In this document: positions 35,812 through 44,364 of the stretch, piece after piece | How the letters are laid out: every line of letters starts with the position of its first letter | Numbering within the stretch: the stretch's first letter is position 1 | DNA from: an uncultured Gammaproteobacteria bacterium | GTDB lineage: Bacteria; Pseudomonadota; Gammaproteobacteria; Pseudomonadales; Pseudohongiellaceae | Assembly (NCBI GenBank): GCA_913060975.1 | Contig: CAJXVC010000001.1 | Span: forward strand, 496,001 to 560,000 | Direction: 5' to 3' | Length of the DNA stretch: 64,000 nt | Program-made: the position numbers and the translations under genes | The notes under the pieces: model-generated | What the model was told of the DNA's origin: nothing | The model's database searches: none | The model's input: only the letters and a program-made list of their open reading frames with translations

Positions 35812-36711
35812 TTATGCCGCTTCGGGTAATGTAATTTCTGCTGCGCGCAGGGCTTGTTCGACTTTTTCATGGTAAGCCGTATCGAGCACCACCATCGGCA
35901 AGCGAATATGGCTACCAATCAGTTGCATGCGCTGCAATGCCCATTTGACAGGTATCGGATTGGCCTGCAAAAAGAGATTTTCATGCAAGCCAGCCAGCTT
36001 TTCATCGGCAGCAGTCGCTACTGCTTCGTCGCCAGCCAGTGCTGCCGCGCACATACGCGCCATTTGCTCCGGTGCTACATTGGCCGTAACGGAAATGGTG
36101 CCTTTGGCACCTGCCAGCATCAACGGCAGTGTCAGCGAATCTTCACCGCTATAGACCGTTAATTCCTCGCCCAGTTCCCTCACCAGCTCGATACCGCGCT
36201 GCAAATCACCCGTAGCATCTTTGATTGCCACGATATTTTTTAACTTCGCCAGACGGCGAACGGTATCAAGGTGCAAGTCACAGGCAGTTCGGCCTGGCAC
36301 ATTATAGAGAATCTGCGGCAGATCGACTGCTTCGGCGATTGTTGCAAAATGTTGATACAAGCCTTCTTGCGGTGGCTTGTTGTAATACGGCGTCACCAAT
36401 AAAGCGGCATCGGCGCCGTAATCTTTGGCCGACTGCGTAAACATCATCGCTTCAGTCGTACTGTTCGAACCCGCTCCGGCGATCACTGGTATGCGACCGT
36501 TTGCTGTTTGCACGCAATGTTTGACCAATCCGCAATGCTCTTCGGGGGTCAGTGTCGCCGATTCGCCAGTGGTGCCTACTACAACAATTGCGCCAGTGCC
36601 TGCTTTCACGTGCCAGTCAACCAGACGATCGAAGGCGGGAAAGTCGATTTCACCGTTTTCCTGCATCGGGGTCACCAGCGCGACCAGGCTGCCTGTAATA
36701 TCCAAGGCCAT
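35812..36711 (-). CDS. dapA: 4-hydroxy-tetrahydrodipicolinate synthase
   Basis: DapA condenses pyruvate and aspartate semialdehyde, the first step of the lysine and diaminopimelate branch. It is a TIM-barrel lyase of 299 residues. The Schiff-base lysine is K164 (VAIKDATGD), the proton-relay tyrosine Y136 (YNVPGRT), and the GTTGE motif is at 46-50. The upstream neighbours often found with dapA (gcvR, bcp) are absent; perM lies 131 bp upstream on the same strand. Confidence 0.97.
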   Translation of the reverse strand: MALDITGSLVALVTPMQENGEIDFPAFDRLVDWHVKAGTGAIVVVGTTGESATLTPEEHCGLVKHCVQTANGRIPVIAGAGSNSTTEAMMFTQSAKDYGADAALLVTPYYNKPPQEGLYQHFATIAEAVDLPQILYNVPGRTACDLHLDTVRRLAKLKNIVAIKDATGDLQRGIELVRELGEELTVYSGEDSLTLPLMLAGAKGTISVTANVAPEQMARMCAAALAGDEAVATAADEKLAGLHENLFLQANPIPVKWALQRMQLIGSHIRLPMVVLDTAYHEKVEQALRAAEITLPEAA

Positions 36712-36807
36712 GGGTTTTCCTTCAATAAATCAATTATCTATCACCGAAACAGCCAGGCTGCTCAGGCGCCAACTTTAACACAGGCGAACCCGCCCGAGGT
36801 AACTGCC

Positions 36808-36843
36808 TCCAGTTGTACTTACGGAAGTGCTGACAGGAGTGCT
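36808..36843. repeat. 12-bp degenerate repeat at the perM stop codon
   Basis: On the coding (minus) strand, starting at the last A of the perM TAA, two 12-nt units, AGCACTCCTGTC and AGCACTTCCGTA, match at 9 of 12 positions. A weaker third unit follows. The array lies between perM and dapA. Confidence 0.5.
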
Positions 36844-37934
36844 TACTCCTCGCCGCCCGCATAGGACTCATCCGGCTCGCGGGCATTCACCCGACTAGGC
36901 CAGGCATTCACAATGGCTTTGATCATGGTAGCCAGCGGAATAGCGAAAAAGACCCCTGCCATCCCCCATAATCCGCCAAACACCAGTACCGCTGCGATTA
37001 TTGCCACCGGGTGAAGGTTCACGGCTTCTGAAAAAATCACCGGCACCAGCACATTACCGTCAATCACTTGCAGGATCATGTAAGCGATCAGCACCGTGTA
37101 GAATTCCCCGCCGATCCCCCATTGCACATAGGCTACTGCGGCCACTGGTACTGTCACCACCGTGGCGCCAATGTACGGCACGATCACCGACAAGCCGACC
37201 AGCACTGACAGCAACAAGGCATAGTTAATGCCGAGAATGACAAACATCAGATAAGACGCGCTGCCAACAATGATTATCTCCACCACCTTGCCCCGCACAT
37301 AGTTGGAGATTTGCTGATCCATTTCTTGCCAGATGCGACTCATGAGTGGTCTGTTGCGCGGCAGAAAATTACCTGCCCACAACACCAGCTCATCTCTGTC
37401 TTTCATGACAAAAAACACCAGAATAGGCACCAGCACAATAAAAATGACCCAACCAATAATGCTTGGCAGACTGGCTAGTGAATACTGCAATACGGCCTGA
37501 CCATAAGTGCCTAACTCACCACTGACGCCATCAATAAACTCCCGTACCTGATCTTCGGAAAACAGAGTCGGATAGTTCTCCGGGAGCAGCATCACGGAGT
37601 TTTGCCATTGCGACAACAGACTGGGGATTTCGTTGACCAGGCGGCGTAGCTGATTAATCGCACGCGGCAGCAAGTACAGCAACAACACAAAGAAGGTGCT
37701 GACGAATACAGTGTAGACAGTGACAAACGCCATGCGTTCGGAAAAACCATAGCGCAGCAACAAGTTCACCAGTCCCTGCAGCAGATAAGCGATGATGATA
37801 GCAGCGATGAGTGGTGCCAGAACGCCACCCAGAAAAGCCAGCACCAGCAAGCCGGTCGTCAGCAGAATAAGCAATATCAGGGATTCTTCATCGTGAAAAT
37901 AACGATCGAAGAAATCCCGCAGTAGTTTCCTCAT
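36843..37934 (-). CDS. perM: AI-2E/PerM family membrane transporter
   Basis: A 363-residue polytopic inner-membrane protein of the PerM/AI-2E family, whose members export small molecules or ions. About eight hydrophobic segments are visible (for example 19-50, 65-90, 155-180, 215-260, 275-345). The C-terminal half has the family segments LSVIVPYIGATVVTVP and VIDGNVLVPVIFSEAVNLHP. The transported substrate is unknown. It follows the tusA-like gene by 12 bp. Confidence 0.88.
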   Translation of the reverse strand: MRKLLRDFFDRYFHDEESLILLILLTTGLLVLAFLGGVLAPLIAAIIIAYLLQGLVNLLLRYGFSERMAFVTVYTVFVSTFFVLLLYLLPRAINQLRRLVNEIPSLLSQWQNSVMLLPENYPTLFSEDQVREFIDGVSGELGTYGQAVLQYSLASLPSIIGWVIFIVLVPILVFFVMKDRDELVLWAGNFLPRNRPLMSRIWQEMDQQISNYVRGKVVEIIIVGSASYLMFVILGINYALLLSVLVGLSVIVPYIGATVVTVPVAAVAYVQWGIGGEFYTVLIAYMILQVIDGNVLVPVIFSEAVNLHPVAIIAAVLVFGGLWGMAGVFFAIPLATMIKAIVNAWPSRVNAREPDESYAGGEE

Positions 37935-37946
37935 GGGAAGGGGCTC

Positions 37947-38180
37947 TTAACCTTTCTTGATCCAGTAAAAATAGACGGAGTCGTCTCTTTGGAAGTCCAG
38001 AATCTGGTGATTACTCTGGGCGACGAACAGGTGAAAATCTTTCTCCGATCCGGGATCAGTAGCGACGACCTTGATCACTTGCTCGGCTTCCATGCTATTG
38101 AGAGCCAGTTTGGTCTTCAACAAGGGCATGGGGCACTGCAGACCACTTAAATCCAGCTCGATGTCAGGTTTGTTTTCCAT
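37947..38180 (-). CDS. tusA: TusA-family sulfur carrier protein
   Basis: A 77-residue SirA/TusA-like protein. The persulfide-carrying cysteine is C16 in GLQCPMPLLKTKLAL, the family signature. TusA proteins relay sulfur for tRNA thiolation or molybdenum cofactor. In Pseudomonas the paralogue next to perM and the M48 protease gene is linked to molybdenum and nitrate metabolism, so this copy may not be the 2-thiouridine TusA. It starts the tusA-perM pair and is divergent from bepA. Confidence 0.85.
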   Translation of the reverse strand: MENKPDIELDLSGLQCPMPLLKTKLALNSMEAEQVIKVVATDPGSEKDFHLFVAQSNHQILDFQRDDSVYFYWIKKG

Positions 38181-38291
38181 CTGCCTAGTTTAGCAAGCAA
38201 GCCGCCTGATTGCCTATTTTCCTGTGCCCAATTGCCCTCTAAGTTACTTAAAAAACTGGAATTATTTGTGCTAATCTGGGTCTTATCAGCT

Positions 38292-39755
38292 ATGAAGTAC
38301 AGACTTATGCCCAAAACCGTAAAAATACTGCTCTGCAGCCTCATTCTGGCGGCAAATGGTGGCCTTTTTGCGCAAAACTCCCTGCCCAGCCTCGGCGACC
38401 GGATTTCCGGTACTGTCAGCCTGAATCAGGAATATCGTATGGGCCAGCAGTTCCTTAGCCAGATTCGCCGCAGCGCCCCCACTATTCCCGATGCCCTGCT
38501 CAACGACTATCTCGAGTTCGTGACCTATCGACTGGCATCGCGCAGTCAACTGCAAGATCACCGCTTGTCTTTTGTCATCATCGACAGCGAAGAACTCAAC
38601 GCTTTTGCCGCACCAGGCGGCATCATTGGCGTTAATACAGGCTTATTCCTCAATGCCCGCACTGAAGGCGAGTTTGCCTCGGTAATGGCCCACGAGATTG
38701 CCCACGTAAGTCAACGGCATTTCGCCCGCGGCGTGGATGAAGCTCAGGCCAGCCGCGTTCCGCAAATGGCGACCCTCCTTGCCAGCGTCCTGATTATGGC
38801 CACCTCTGATGCCGGCCATGGCCAGGCGGCGATTGCCGCTTCCCAAGGTATGGCAATCGAAAATCAATTACGTTTCAGTCGCAGCAATGAAGCCGAAGCC
38901 GACCGCGTCGGACAAGACACCATGCAAAACGCCGGTTATGACCCGGAAGCCATGGCCAATATGTTCGAACGCCTGCTGGCCGCCAACCGCTTCGGACGCC
39001 GCCCGCCGGAATTCTTGCTGTCGCACCCTTTGACCGAATCGCGGGTCGCCGATGCCAGAGGTCGTGCCGCTCGCTATCCATCGCGAGAGTATTCACCCAA
39101 TCTCGAATACCAATTCATGCGTGCTCGTGTAGTCGGACACTATACGGAAAACAAAGCGGCGCTGGTCGCTGAACTACAGCGCGCCCTAGAAGAGAGCGAC
39201 GATGCTTTCAGTCAAGACAGCAACCGCTATGCATTGGCTGTCGCGCACTTTGAAAATGAGAATTACAGCGAGGCGACTGCCACGTTGCAGCCATTGCTGG
39301 ACAAGTACGCCAATCGCATCAGCCTGGTCGTTACCCAGGCGGAAATTCTGACTGCACAAAATGAACCACGGCAAGCACTGCAATTCCTTGCCCGCCCCAT
39401 GCAGATTAACCCTAACAATCATCCTCTGACGATGGCTTATGTCGATGCCTTGCTCGAATCACGGCAATATCAGGAAGCGGCAGAGATGATGGAACGGCAT
39501 AGCAAGTCGCGCCCGAATGATCATCATCTGTGGTATCAGCTGGCAGAAACGTGGGGGCAAGCGGGCAATATCAGCAAAGTGCATCAGTCCCGCGCGGAAT
39601 ATTTTCGCTTGCTGGCAGATTACACTCGCGCGCGTGAACAACTGCAGTTCGCACTGCGTATCGAATCTGAAAGCGACGGCTCACCGGCTGAGGAAGCCAA
39701 GCTACGTCAAAAAATGCGAGAGATTGAAACACTGCAGCAGGAACTGCGTGGTTGA
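38292..39755 (+). CDS. bepA: Periplasmic M48 metalloprotease with TPR domain, BepA-like
   Basis: BepA is a periplasmic zinc protease and chaperone that checks outer-membrane protein assembly, including LptD. From the ATG at 38292 it has 487 residues; ATG at 38307 is an alternative, and the frame is open back to 38232. A signal peptide ends near GGLFAQ. The zinc motif is HEIAH at 134-138, with the third ligand in SNEAEADRVG. The C-terminal third holds TPR-type helical repeats (for example DALLESRQYQEAAEMMERH). It abuts the nadA stop codon. Confidence 0.92.
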   Translation: MKYRLMPKTVKILLCSLILAANGGLFAQNSLPSLGDRISGTVSLNQEYRMGQQFLSQIRRSAPTIPDALLNDYLEFVTYRLASRSQLQDHRLSFVIIDSEELNAFAAPGGIIGVNTGLFLNARTEGEFASVMAHEIAHVSQRHFARGVDEAQASRVPQMATLLASVLIMATSDAGHGQAAIAASQGMAIENQLRFSRSNEAEADRVGQDTMQNAGYDPEAMANMFERLLAANRFGRRPPEFLLSHPLTESRVADARGRAARYPSREYSPNLEYQFMRARVVGHYTENKAALVAELQRALEESDDAFSQDSNRYALAVAHFENENYSEATATLQPLLDKYANRISLVVTQAEILTAQNEPRQALQFLARPMQINPNNHPLTMAYVDALLESRQYQEAAEMMERHSKSRPNDHHLWYQLAETWGQAGNISKVHQSRAEYFRLLADYTRAREQLQFALRIESESDGSPAEEAKLRQKMREIETLQQELRG

Positions 39756-40850
39756 TCAGGCCTTGCCGCGCACCTTGAGTTGATTCTGCGCCGCAAAATC
39801 CAGCATCCTCTGTAACGGAACCATGGCCTGCTCGGCCAACCTCGCATCGACGACGACTTCATTACTGCCCTCTTGCAGTGACAACAGCATGGCCTGCAGA
39901 GAATTCATACCCATCCATGGACAACTGGCACAGCTTCGGCAAGTCGCATCACTGCCTGCAGTAGGCGCAACAATAAACTCTTTGTCGGGCGCCAGCTGCT
40001 GCAGTTTATGGAAAATCCCTTGATCGGTAGCCACAATAATTTGGCGATTGGGAATCGATTGCGCGGCTTTGATGATCTGGGTTGTCGAACCGATGACGTC
40101 AGCCAACTCCAGGACTGCCGCCGGTGACTCCGGGTGTGCCAATATGGCCGCTTCAGGATACACCGCCTTCATATCCTGCAGACCGCGCGCCTTGAATTCC
40201 TCATGGACGATACAAGCTGCATCCCAGAGCAACATATCAGCGCCGGTCGTTTTCTGGATATAAGCACCCAGATGCTTGTCGGGGGCCCAGAGCACTTTCT
40301 TGCCCTGCTCCATCAAATGCTCAACGACATCAACGGCAATGCTGGAAGTCACTACCCAATCGGCACGCGCTTTGACTGCGGCAGAGGTATTGGCATAAAC
40401 GACCACTGTATGCTCTGGGTGGGCATCACAAAACGGCGCAAAAGTCTCAATCGGACAAGCGATATCCAATGAACAGGTGGCCTCAAGGGTTGGCATGAGA
40501 ACCATTTTGTCCGGGCTCAGAATTTTCGCTGACTCGCCCATAAAGCGCACGCCTGCCACGATGAGAATGTCCGCATCCGTCTCGCGTCCAAAGCGCGCCA
40601 TTTCGAGACTATCACCAACAAACCCGCCGGTAGCCTCGGCAAATTCTTGCAGCGCAGGATCGGTATAATAATGCGCGACCAGCCGGGCATTTTTTTCCTG
40701 CATGACACCCTTCAGCTCAATCCTGATGCCTGCCATTTGATCAGGCGAGAGCGCATCAGGCTCGGCGGCCCGATCCAGATAATCACGCACTACCTGCAAG
40801 TCGGCGGCCAGATTCTCCTGGCTGGAGACTGTGCTATTGCCATCACTCAT
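39756..40850 (-). CDS. nadA: Quinolinate synthase A
   Basis: NadA makes quinolinate from iminoaspartate and dihydroxyacetone phosphate using a [4Fe-4S] cluster, a step in NAD synthesis. The 364 residues fit the long bacterial form. Cysteines are seen in [11 protein letters not shown] and [14 protein letters not shown]. The substrate segments VAHYYTDP and [11 protein letters not shown] are present. It is convergent with bepA, and tRNA-Lys lies 128 bp upstream. The partner genes nadB and nadC are not in the window. Confidence 0.96.
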   Translation of the reverse strand: MSDGNSTVSSQENLAADLQVVRDYLDRAAEPDALSPDQMAGIRIELKGVMQEKNARLVAHYYTDPALQEFAEATGGFVGDSLEMARFGRETDADILIVAGVRFMGESAKILSPDKMVLMPTLEATCSLDIACPIETFAPFCDAHPEHTVVVYANTSAAVKARADWVVTSSIAVDVVEHLMEQGKKVLWAPDKHLGAYIQKTTGADMLLWDAACIVHEEFKARGLQDMKAVYPEAAILAHPESPAAVLELADVIGSTTQIIKAAQSIPNRQIIVATDQGIFHKLQQLAPDKEFIVAPTAGSDATCRSCASCPWMGMNSLQAMLLSLQEGSNEVVVDARLAEQAMVPLQRMLDFAAQNQLKVRGKA

Positions 40851-40978
40851 ATCGTTACTCGTTCACAATAGTTAGGGCTGGTTCGAACATCTATTTTAAC
40901 ACAGGGAAGGACTGGGAGGCGGCAGACACAGCGAGGTTGCTGCGACTGCGGATAACAAAGAATCACGTGGGGGAAAAA

Positions 40979-41054
40979 TGGTGGGCCGTGTGCGACTCGA
41001 ACGCACGACCAATTGGTTAAAAGCCAACTGCTCTACCGACTGAGCTAACGGCCC
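40979..41054 (-). tRNA. tRNA-Lys (TTT)
   Basis: A 76-nt cloverleaf with acceptor stem GGGCCGT/ACGGCCC, discriminator A and an encoded CCA (40979-40981). The anticodon TTT is at 41019-41021 in a CTTTTAA loop. It lies between queC and nadA. No integrase or remnant follows its 3' end. Confidence 0.97.
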
Positions 41055-41067
41055 ACGAGAGGGCGGT

Positions 41068-41095
41068 ATAGTACTATCAAAATAAAAAAACACAA
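41068..41095 (-). promoter_or_regulatory. Candidate promoter of tRNA-Lys
   Basis: A -35-like TTGTGT (41095-41090) and -10-like TACTAT (41073-41068) are separated by 16 bp, ending 13 bp before the tRNA. The spacer is T-rich and the discriminator GC-rich. Just upstream, after queC, is a GGCCG/CGGCC hairpin without an adjacent U tract. Confidence 0.45.
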
Positions 41096-41122
41096 GTCAC
41101 GAAGGCCGATTTCCGGCCCTAT

Positions 41123-41854
41123 TCAGGCATTTTTCTGCTGGTAGCGGGTCGGATCGTCAACTCCCGCTTTGCTGAAGCCCTCGCGGCGCAATCGACAGCT
41201 GTCACAGACCCCACATGCAAGCCCCGCCGAGTCCGCCTGGTAGCAAGACACAGTTGCCGCGTAATCGACACCCAGACCAATTCCTGTCCGGATTATCTCC
41301 GCTTTACTCAGGTCGATCAGCGGCGTTTCCAGCTTGATCTCCCTGCCTTCAACACCAGCCTTCGTGGCCAAATTGATAACTGCCTGATACGCGGCGACAA
41401 ACTCGGGGCGACAATCCGGGTAGCCGGAATAATCCAGCGCATTAACGCCGATATAAATCGCCCGGGCGTCCACGACTTCCGCCCAGGCCAGCGCATAGGA
41501 CAGGAATACGGTATTGCGCGCTGGTACATAGGTAACCGGGATGCCTTCCGATGCGGATTCCGGAACCGCAATCGCATCATCAGTCAGCGCAGAGCCACCG
41601 AGACTGCCGATGTCGAGACTAATGATTTTATGCTGCGTAATCCCCGCTGCAGTCACCACTGCTTTAGCAGCCAATAGCTCGCTCTGTGAACGCTGACCAT
41701 AATCAAAACTGAGCGCCAGACAATCGTAATTATTCGCTCTGGCAATCGCCAGACAGGTCGCCGAATCCAGGCCGCCGGAGACCAGCACGACCGCTTTCGC
41801 GTTCGCCTGTGTATGAGTCTGTGTTTGAGTCTGTGCTACACCTGAGTCAGTCAC
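41123..41854 (-). CDS. queC: 7-cyano-7-deazaguanine synthase
   Basis: QueC turns 7-carboxy-7-deazaguanine into preQ0 with ATP and ammonia. It has 243 residues. The PP-loop SGGLDS lies near residue 27, and the C-terminal zinc site is C-x8-CGVCDSC. The start is GTG at 41854 with a weak ribosome-binding site. The first 20 residues contain a QTQTQTHTQ tract made by a repeated GAGTCTGTG-type DNA element, absent from typical QueC proteins. It follows queE by 54 bp. Confidence 0.94.
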   Translation of the reverse strand: MTDSGVAQTQTQTHTQANAKAVVLVSGGLDSATCLAIARANNYDCLALSFDYGQRSQSELLAAKAVVTAAGITQHKIISLDIGSLGGSALTDDAIAVPESASEGIPVTYVPARNTVFLSYALAWAEVVDARAIYIGVNALDYSGYPDCRPEFVAAYQAVINLATKAGVEGREIKLETPLIDLSKAEIIRTGIGLGVDYAATVSCYQADSAGLACGVCDSCRLRREGFSKAGVDDPTRYQQKNA

Positions 41855-41908
41855 GTTTGCTTGCCGTTGTATCGAGGTTGTCGTTCAAAGGTCTGCGAAT
41901 CTGGCCAG

Positions 41909-42562
41909 TTAGCGGCCAGGCTCATCGCCCCAAATTATTTTATGCAATTGTAATTGCATACGAACCTTGAGGCGATCCTGTAAAATCCATTGCGCCAGCT
42001 CCGCATTATTTACCTGACTGAATGATGGCGAGAACAAGACGTCTCCCACTCTCTCAACAAGGTTGTATTCGAGCAGTTTTGCCTTGGCCCATTCGTAATC
42101 CTGCCGGTCACAAATGACAAATTTCACCTGATCTTTCTGCTGTAGTAGCGCCGTATTTTCATACAGATTGCGATTACTCTCTAACGAGCCAGGTGTCTTT
42201 AAATCAAGCACAATGGAAACGCGCTCATCTACAGACTCTATCGGCATAGCGCCGCTTGTTTCCAGCGAGACGCTCAAGCCCTGATCGCATAGTAACTTCA
42301 TCAATGGCAAGCAGTTAGGCTGCGCTAGCGGTTCACCGCCGGTAACTGTGACATGCCGGCAGTCATAAGCGACGACTTCCTGAACAATGCTTTTCAGTGT
42401 GAATTGATTGCCGCCTTCGAATGCATATGCAGTATCGCAGTATTGACAGCGTAGCGGACAGCCAGTCAGTCGTACAAATACAGTCGGCAAGCCGACAGTG
42501 CGCGCTTCGCCTTGCAAAGAATGAAAGATTTCCGTTAAACGTAAGGTAGCGTCAGCACTCAT
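41909..42562 (-). CDS. queE: 7-carboxy-7-deazaguanine synthase (radical SAM)
   Basis: QueE rearranges 6-carboxytetrahydropterin to 7-carboxy-7-deazaguanine using SAM and a [4Fe-4S] cluster. The 217 residues carry CxxxCxxC at C35, C39 and C42 (TGCPLRCQYCDTAYAF). The N-terminal SLQGEA and TVTGGEPL segments are also typical. The ATG at 42562 is chosen; a TTG five codons upstream is open, and neither has a good Shine-Dalgarno. It lies 57 bp after cpoB and 54 bp before queC. Confidence 0.95.
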   Translation of the reverse strand: MSADATLRLTEIFHSLQGEARTVGLPTVFVRLTGCPLRCQYCDTAYAFEGGNQFTLKSIVQEVVAYDCRHVTVTGGEPLAQPNCLPLMKLLCDQGLSVSLETSGAMPIESVDERVSIVLDLKTPGSLESNRNLYENTALLQQKDQVKFVICDRQDYEWAKAKLLEYNLVERVGDVLFSPSFSQVNNAELAQWILQDRLKVRMQLQLHKIIWGDEPGR

Positions 42563-42619
42563 GGTGTAGGCAAGCAATTACAGATTTGGGGGCAGCCAAT
42601 TTCAGAGGCCGGCAAGGTA

Positions 42620-43582
42620 TTAGTCGAGTGACAACAGACGGGTATCAGCCAGATTGGCTACACCAGTGTTCGGGAACCGGCGCTTGATGTCATTCAGCAG
42701 CTGTCGTGCTCTGGATATATTACCCAGCCCTTGAAACGACAATGCCAATCCATACATCGCATCGGGCAGTTTGGCCGCATCAGGAAATTGGTCAATAATA
42801 ATTTCGTAGGATGACTGCGCCTCATCGTAGCGATTCAAATACAGATAAGCCTGCCCCTTCCAATAATGCGCATTGGTGACGAATCGGCCTTCCGGGTACA
42901 CACTTAGATATTGATCGAATTCGGCAATCGAGCGCTCAAAATTACTGTTGATGACTGAATCGTAGGCCATCTGATACAGCTGCTGCTCACTCAATACTGC
43001 CGGTTGCAGTGTGCCACGCCCGGCCGGCCTGGCATTGCGTGCTGGCGCACTGCTGTTGTTAGCTGCTGAGTTATTGACTGAGTTGGTCAACGGTGTGCGA
43101 TTCAGACCACTGCTCGCGGCAGCAGGTGAGTTACTCGTGTTGGCGTTATTGCTGGCTGCAGTACTACGTGGATTGGCAGGCGAATCAGTGGCGGAAATTG
43201 CTGTGCCACCTGGACGTTGCGCAGTGCTTGTGGAGGATGCCACGGCATTGGTTTCCAGCGCCGTTAGCCGCTCATCCATATTGGTGTAACGATTCAAAGA
43301 ATCACGCTGCAAACGCCGCAATTCAAAGCCCTGCTCTTCCACCATACCGCGTAAAGCTTGCACTTCCGCACGCAGTTGGCGATTTTGTTCGAGCAGTAAA
43401 GTCAGTGCATCACTGTTGCCTGAAGGTGCTGGTGCAGCCGTTGACTGATTACCAGCTTGCCCCGGCGTAATACCCTGGGATTCAACGATCAATCCGTTGT
43501 TCTGGGCAAACGCCGAGCAAGACAGGGTCCCTGCCAAAAGGCAGAACAACAATCGTGTTTTGACAGGGACCTGTTTGTTCAT
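42620..43582 (-). CDS. cpoB: Cell division coordinator CpoB (YbgF)
   Basis: CpoB is a periplasmic protein that links Tol-Pal to peptidoglycan synthesis at division. It has 320 residues: a signal peptide (about 1-26, ending SAFA), a coiled-coil trimerisation region (about 60-112), a long Ser/Thr/Asn/Ala-rich linker (about 112-195), and C-terminal TPR repeats (about 205-315) of the form YWKGQAYLYLNRYDEAQSSY. The linker is longer and lower in complexity than in E. coli. It follows pal by 3 bp. Confidence 0.94.
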   Translation of the reverse strand: MNKQVPVKTRLLFCLLAGTLSCSAFAQNNGLIVESQGITPGQAGNQSTAAPAPSGNSDALTLLLEQNRQLRAEVQALRGMVEEQGFELRRLQRDSLNRYTNMDERLTALETNAVASSTSTAQRPGGTAISATDSPANPRSTAASNNANTSNSPAAASSGLNRTPLTNSVNNSAANNSSAPARNARPAGRGTLQPAVLSEQQLYQMAYDSVINSNFERSIAEFDQYLSVYPEGRFVTNAHYWKGQAYLYLNRYDEAQSSYEIIIDQFPDAAKLPDAMYGLALSFQGLGNISRARQLLNDIKRRFPNTGVANLADTRLLSLD

Positions 43583-43585
43583 GGT

Positions 43586-44122
43586 TTAACGAGACACAAT
43601 TTCTACACGACGGTTACGCGAATAGGCTTGGTCGTTAGAACCGGTAGCCGCAGGACGCTCTTCGCCGTAGCTCACTACTTCCAATTGTGAGCGCGAAGCG
43701 CCATTCACAATCAGAAAGTTCATGATGCCATTGGCACGTCGCTCACCCAATGCCAGGTTATATTCGCGAGTACCGCGCTCGTCAGCGTGACCTTCCAGTC
43801 GAACTCGCTTGTTCGGATTGGCAGCCAGATCACGAGCATGGTAAACCAGTGTTTGTCGGTCTTCAGCCTGAAACTCCGCAACATCAAAGTCGAAGTAGAA
43901 AACTGTCTGTTGAATCGCGTTTTGAGCGCGAATTTGTTCCTGAGTCAGCTGACCGCTTGTGGAGGCAGCACTGGATTGCGCAGAACTGCTGTTAGAAGTC
44001 GAGGACCCCTGGCTGGCATCCATTGCGTCATCTGATTCGCTGGTAGAACTACAGGCTACCAATGTGATCAGTGCAAAAAGTACAGCACCCAGTTTAAAAA
44101 TTTGATTGCGTTGCTTTAACAC
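43586..44122 (-). CDS. pal: Peptidoglycan-associated lipoprotein Pal
   Basis: Pal anchors the outer membrane to peptidoglycan. The 178-residue protein starts at GTG 44122, nine bases after a perfect GGAGG; the frame is open nine codons further up, but without a ribosome-binding site. The signal has lipobox LVAC with lipidation at C24. A Ser-rich linker follows, then the OmpA-like domain (about 65-178), including HADERGTREYNLALGERRA, which binds diaminopimelate. cpoB follows after 3 bp. It is separated from tolB by 242 bp, so pal may have its own promoter. Confidence 0.95.
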   Translation of the reverse strand: MLKQRNQIFKLGAVLFALITLVACSSTSESDDAMDASQGSSTSNSSSAQSSAASTSGQLTQEQIRAQNAIQQTVFYFDFDVAEFQAEDRQTLVYHARDLAANPNKRVRLEGHADERGTREYNLALGERRANGIMNFLIVNGASRSQLEVVSYGEERPAATGSNDQAYSRNRRVEIVSR

Positions 44123-44364
44123 TCTTTGATTCCTCCAAAGATTTAGCAAATGATAAATCAGTCGGGATTGCCTATCGCGGTGAGTTCGTGGATCACTATT
44201 GATCTGTATCGAACAAAGTCGCCCGGCATTTAGTCCCGGTTAAATTAAAAATTTGTTTTTGTTACGAGTCACTCTGACTGCGTTGCGATTGCGCTGCGCT
44301 TTTATATCTCCTAAAGACGACAAACCTGCCTGTCTCGGCAAGAAAATAATTGCTTATTTTTCAA

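Noticed and set aside
44123..44364. Terminator between tolB and pal
   Set aside because: The only hairpin after tolB is a weak AT-rich stem (GAAAATAA-type) without a proper U tract, so I did not annotate it.
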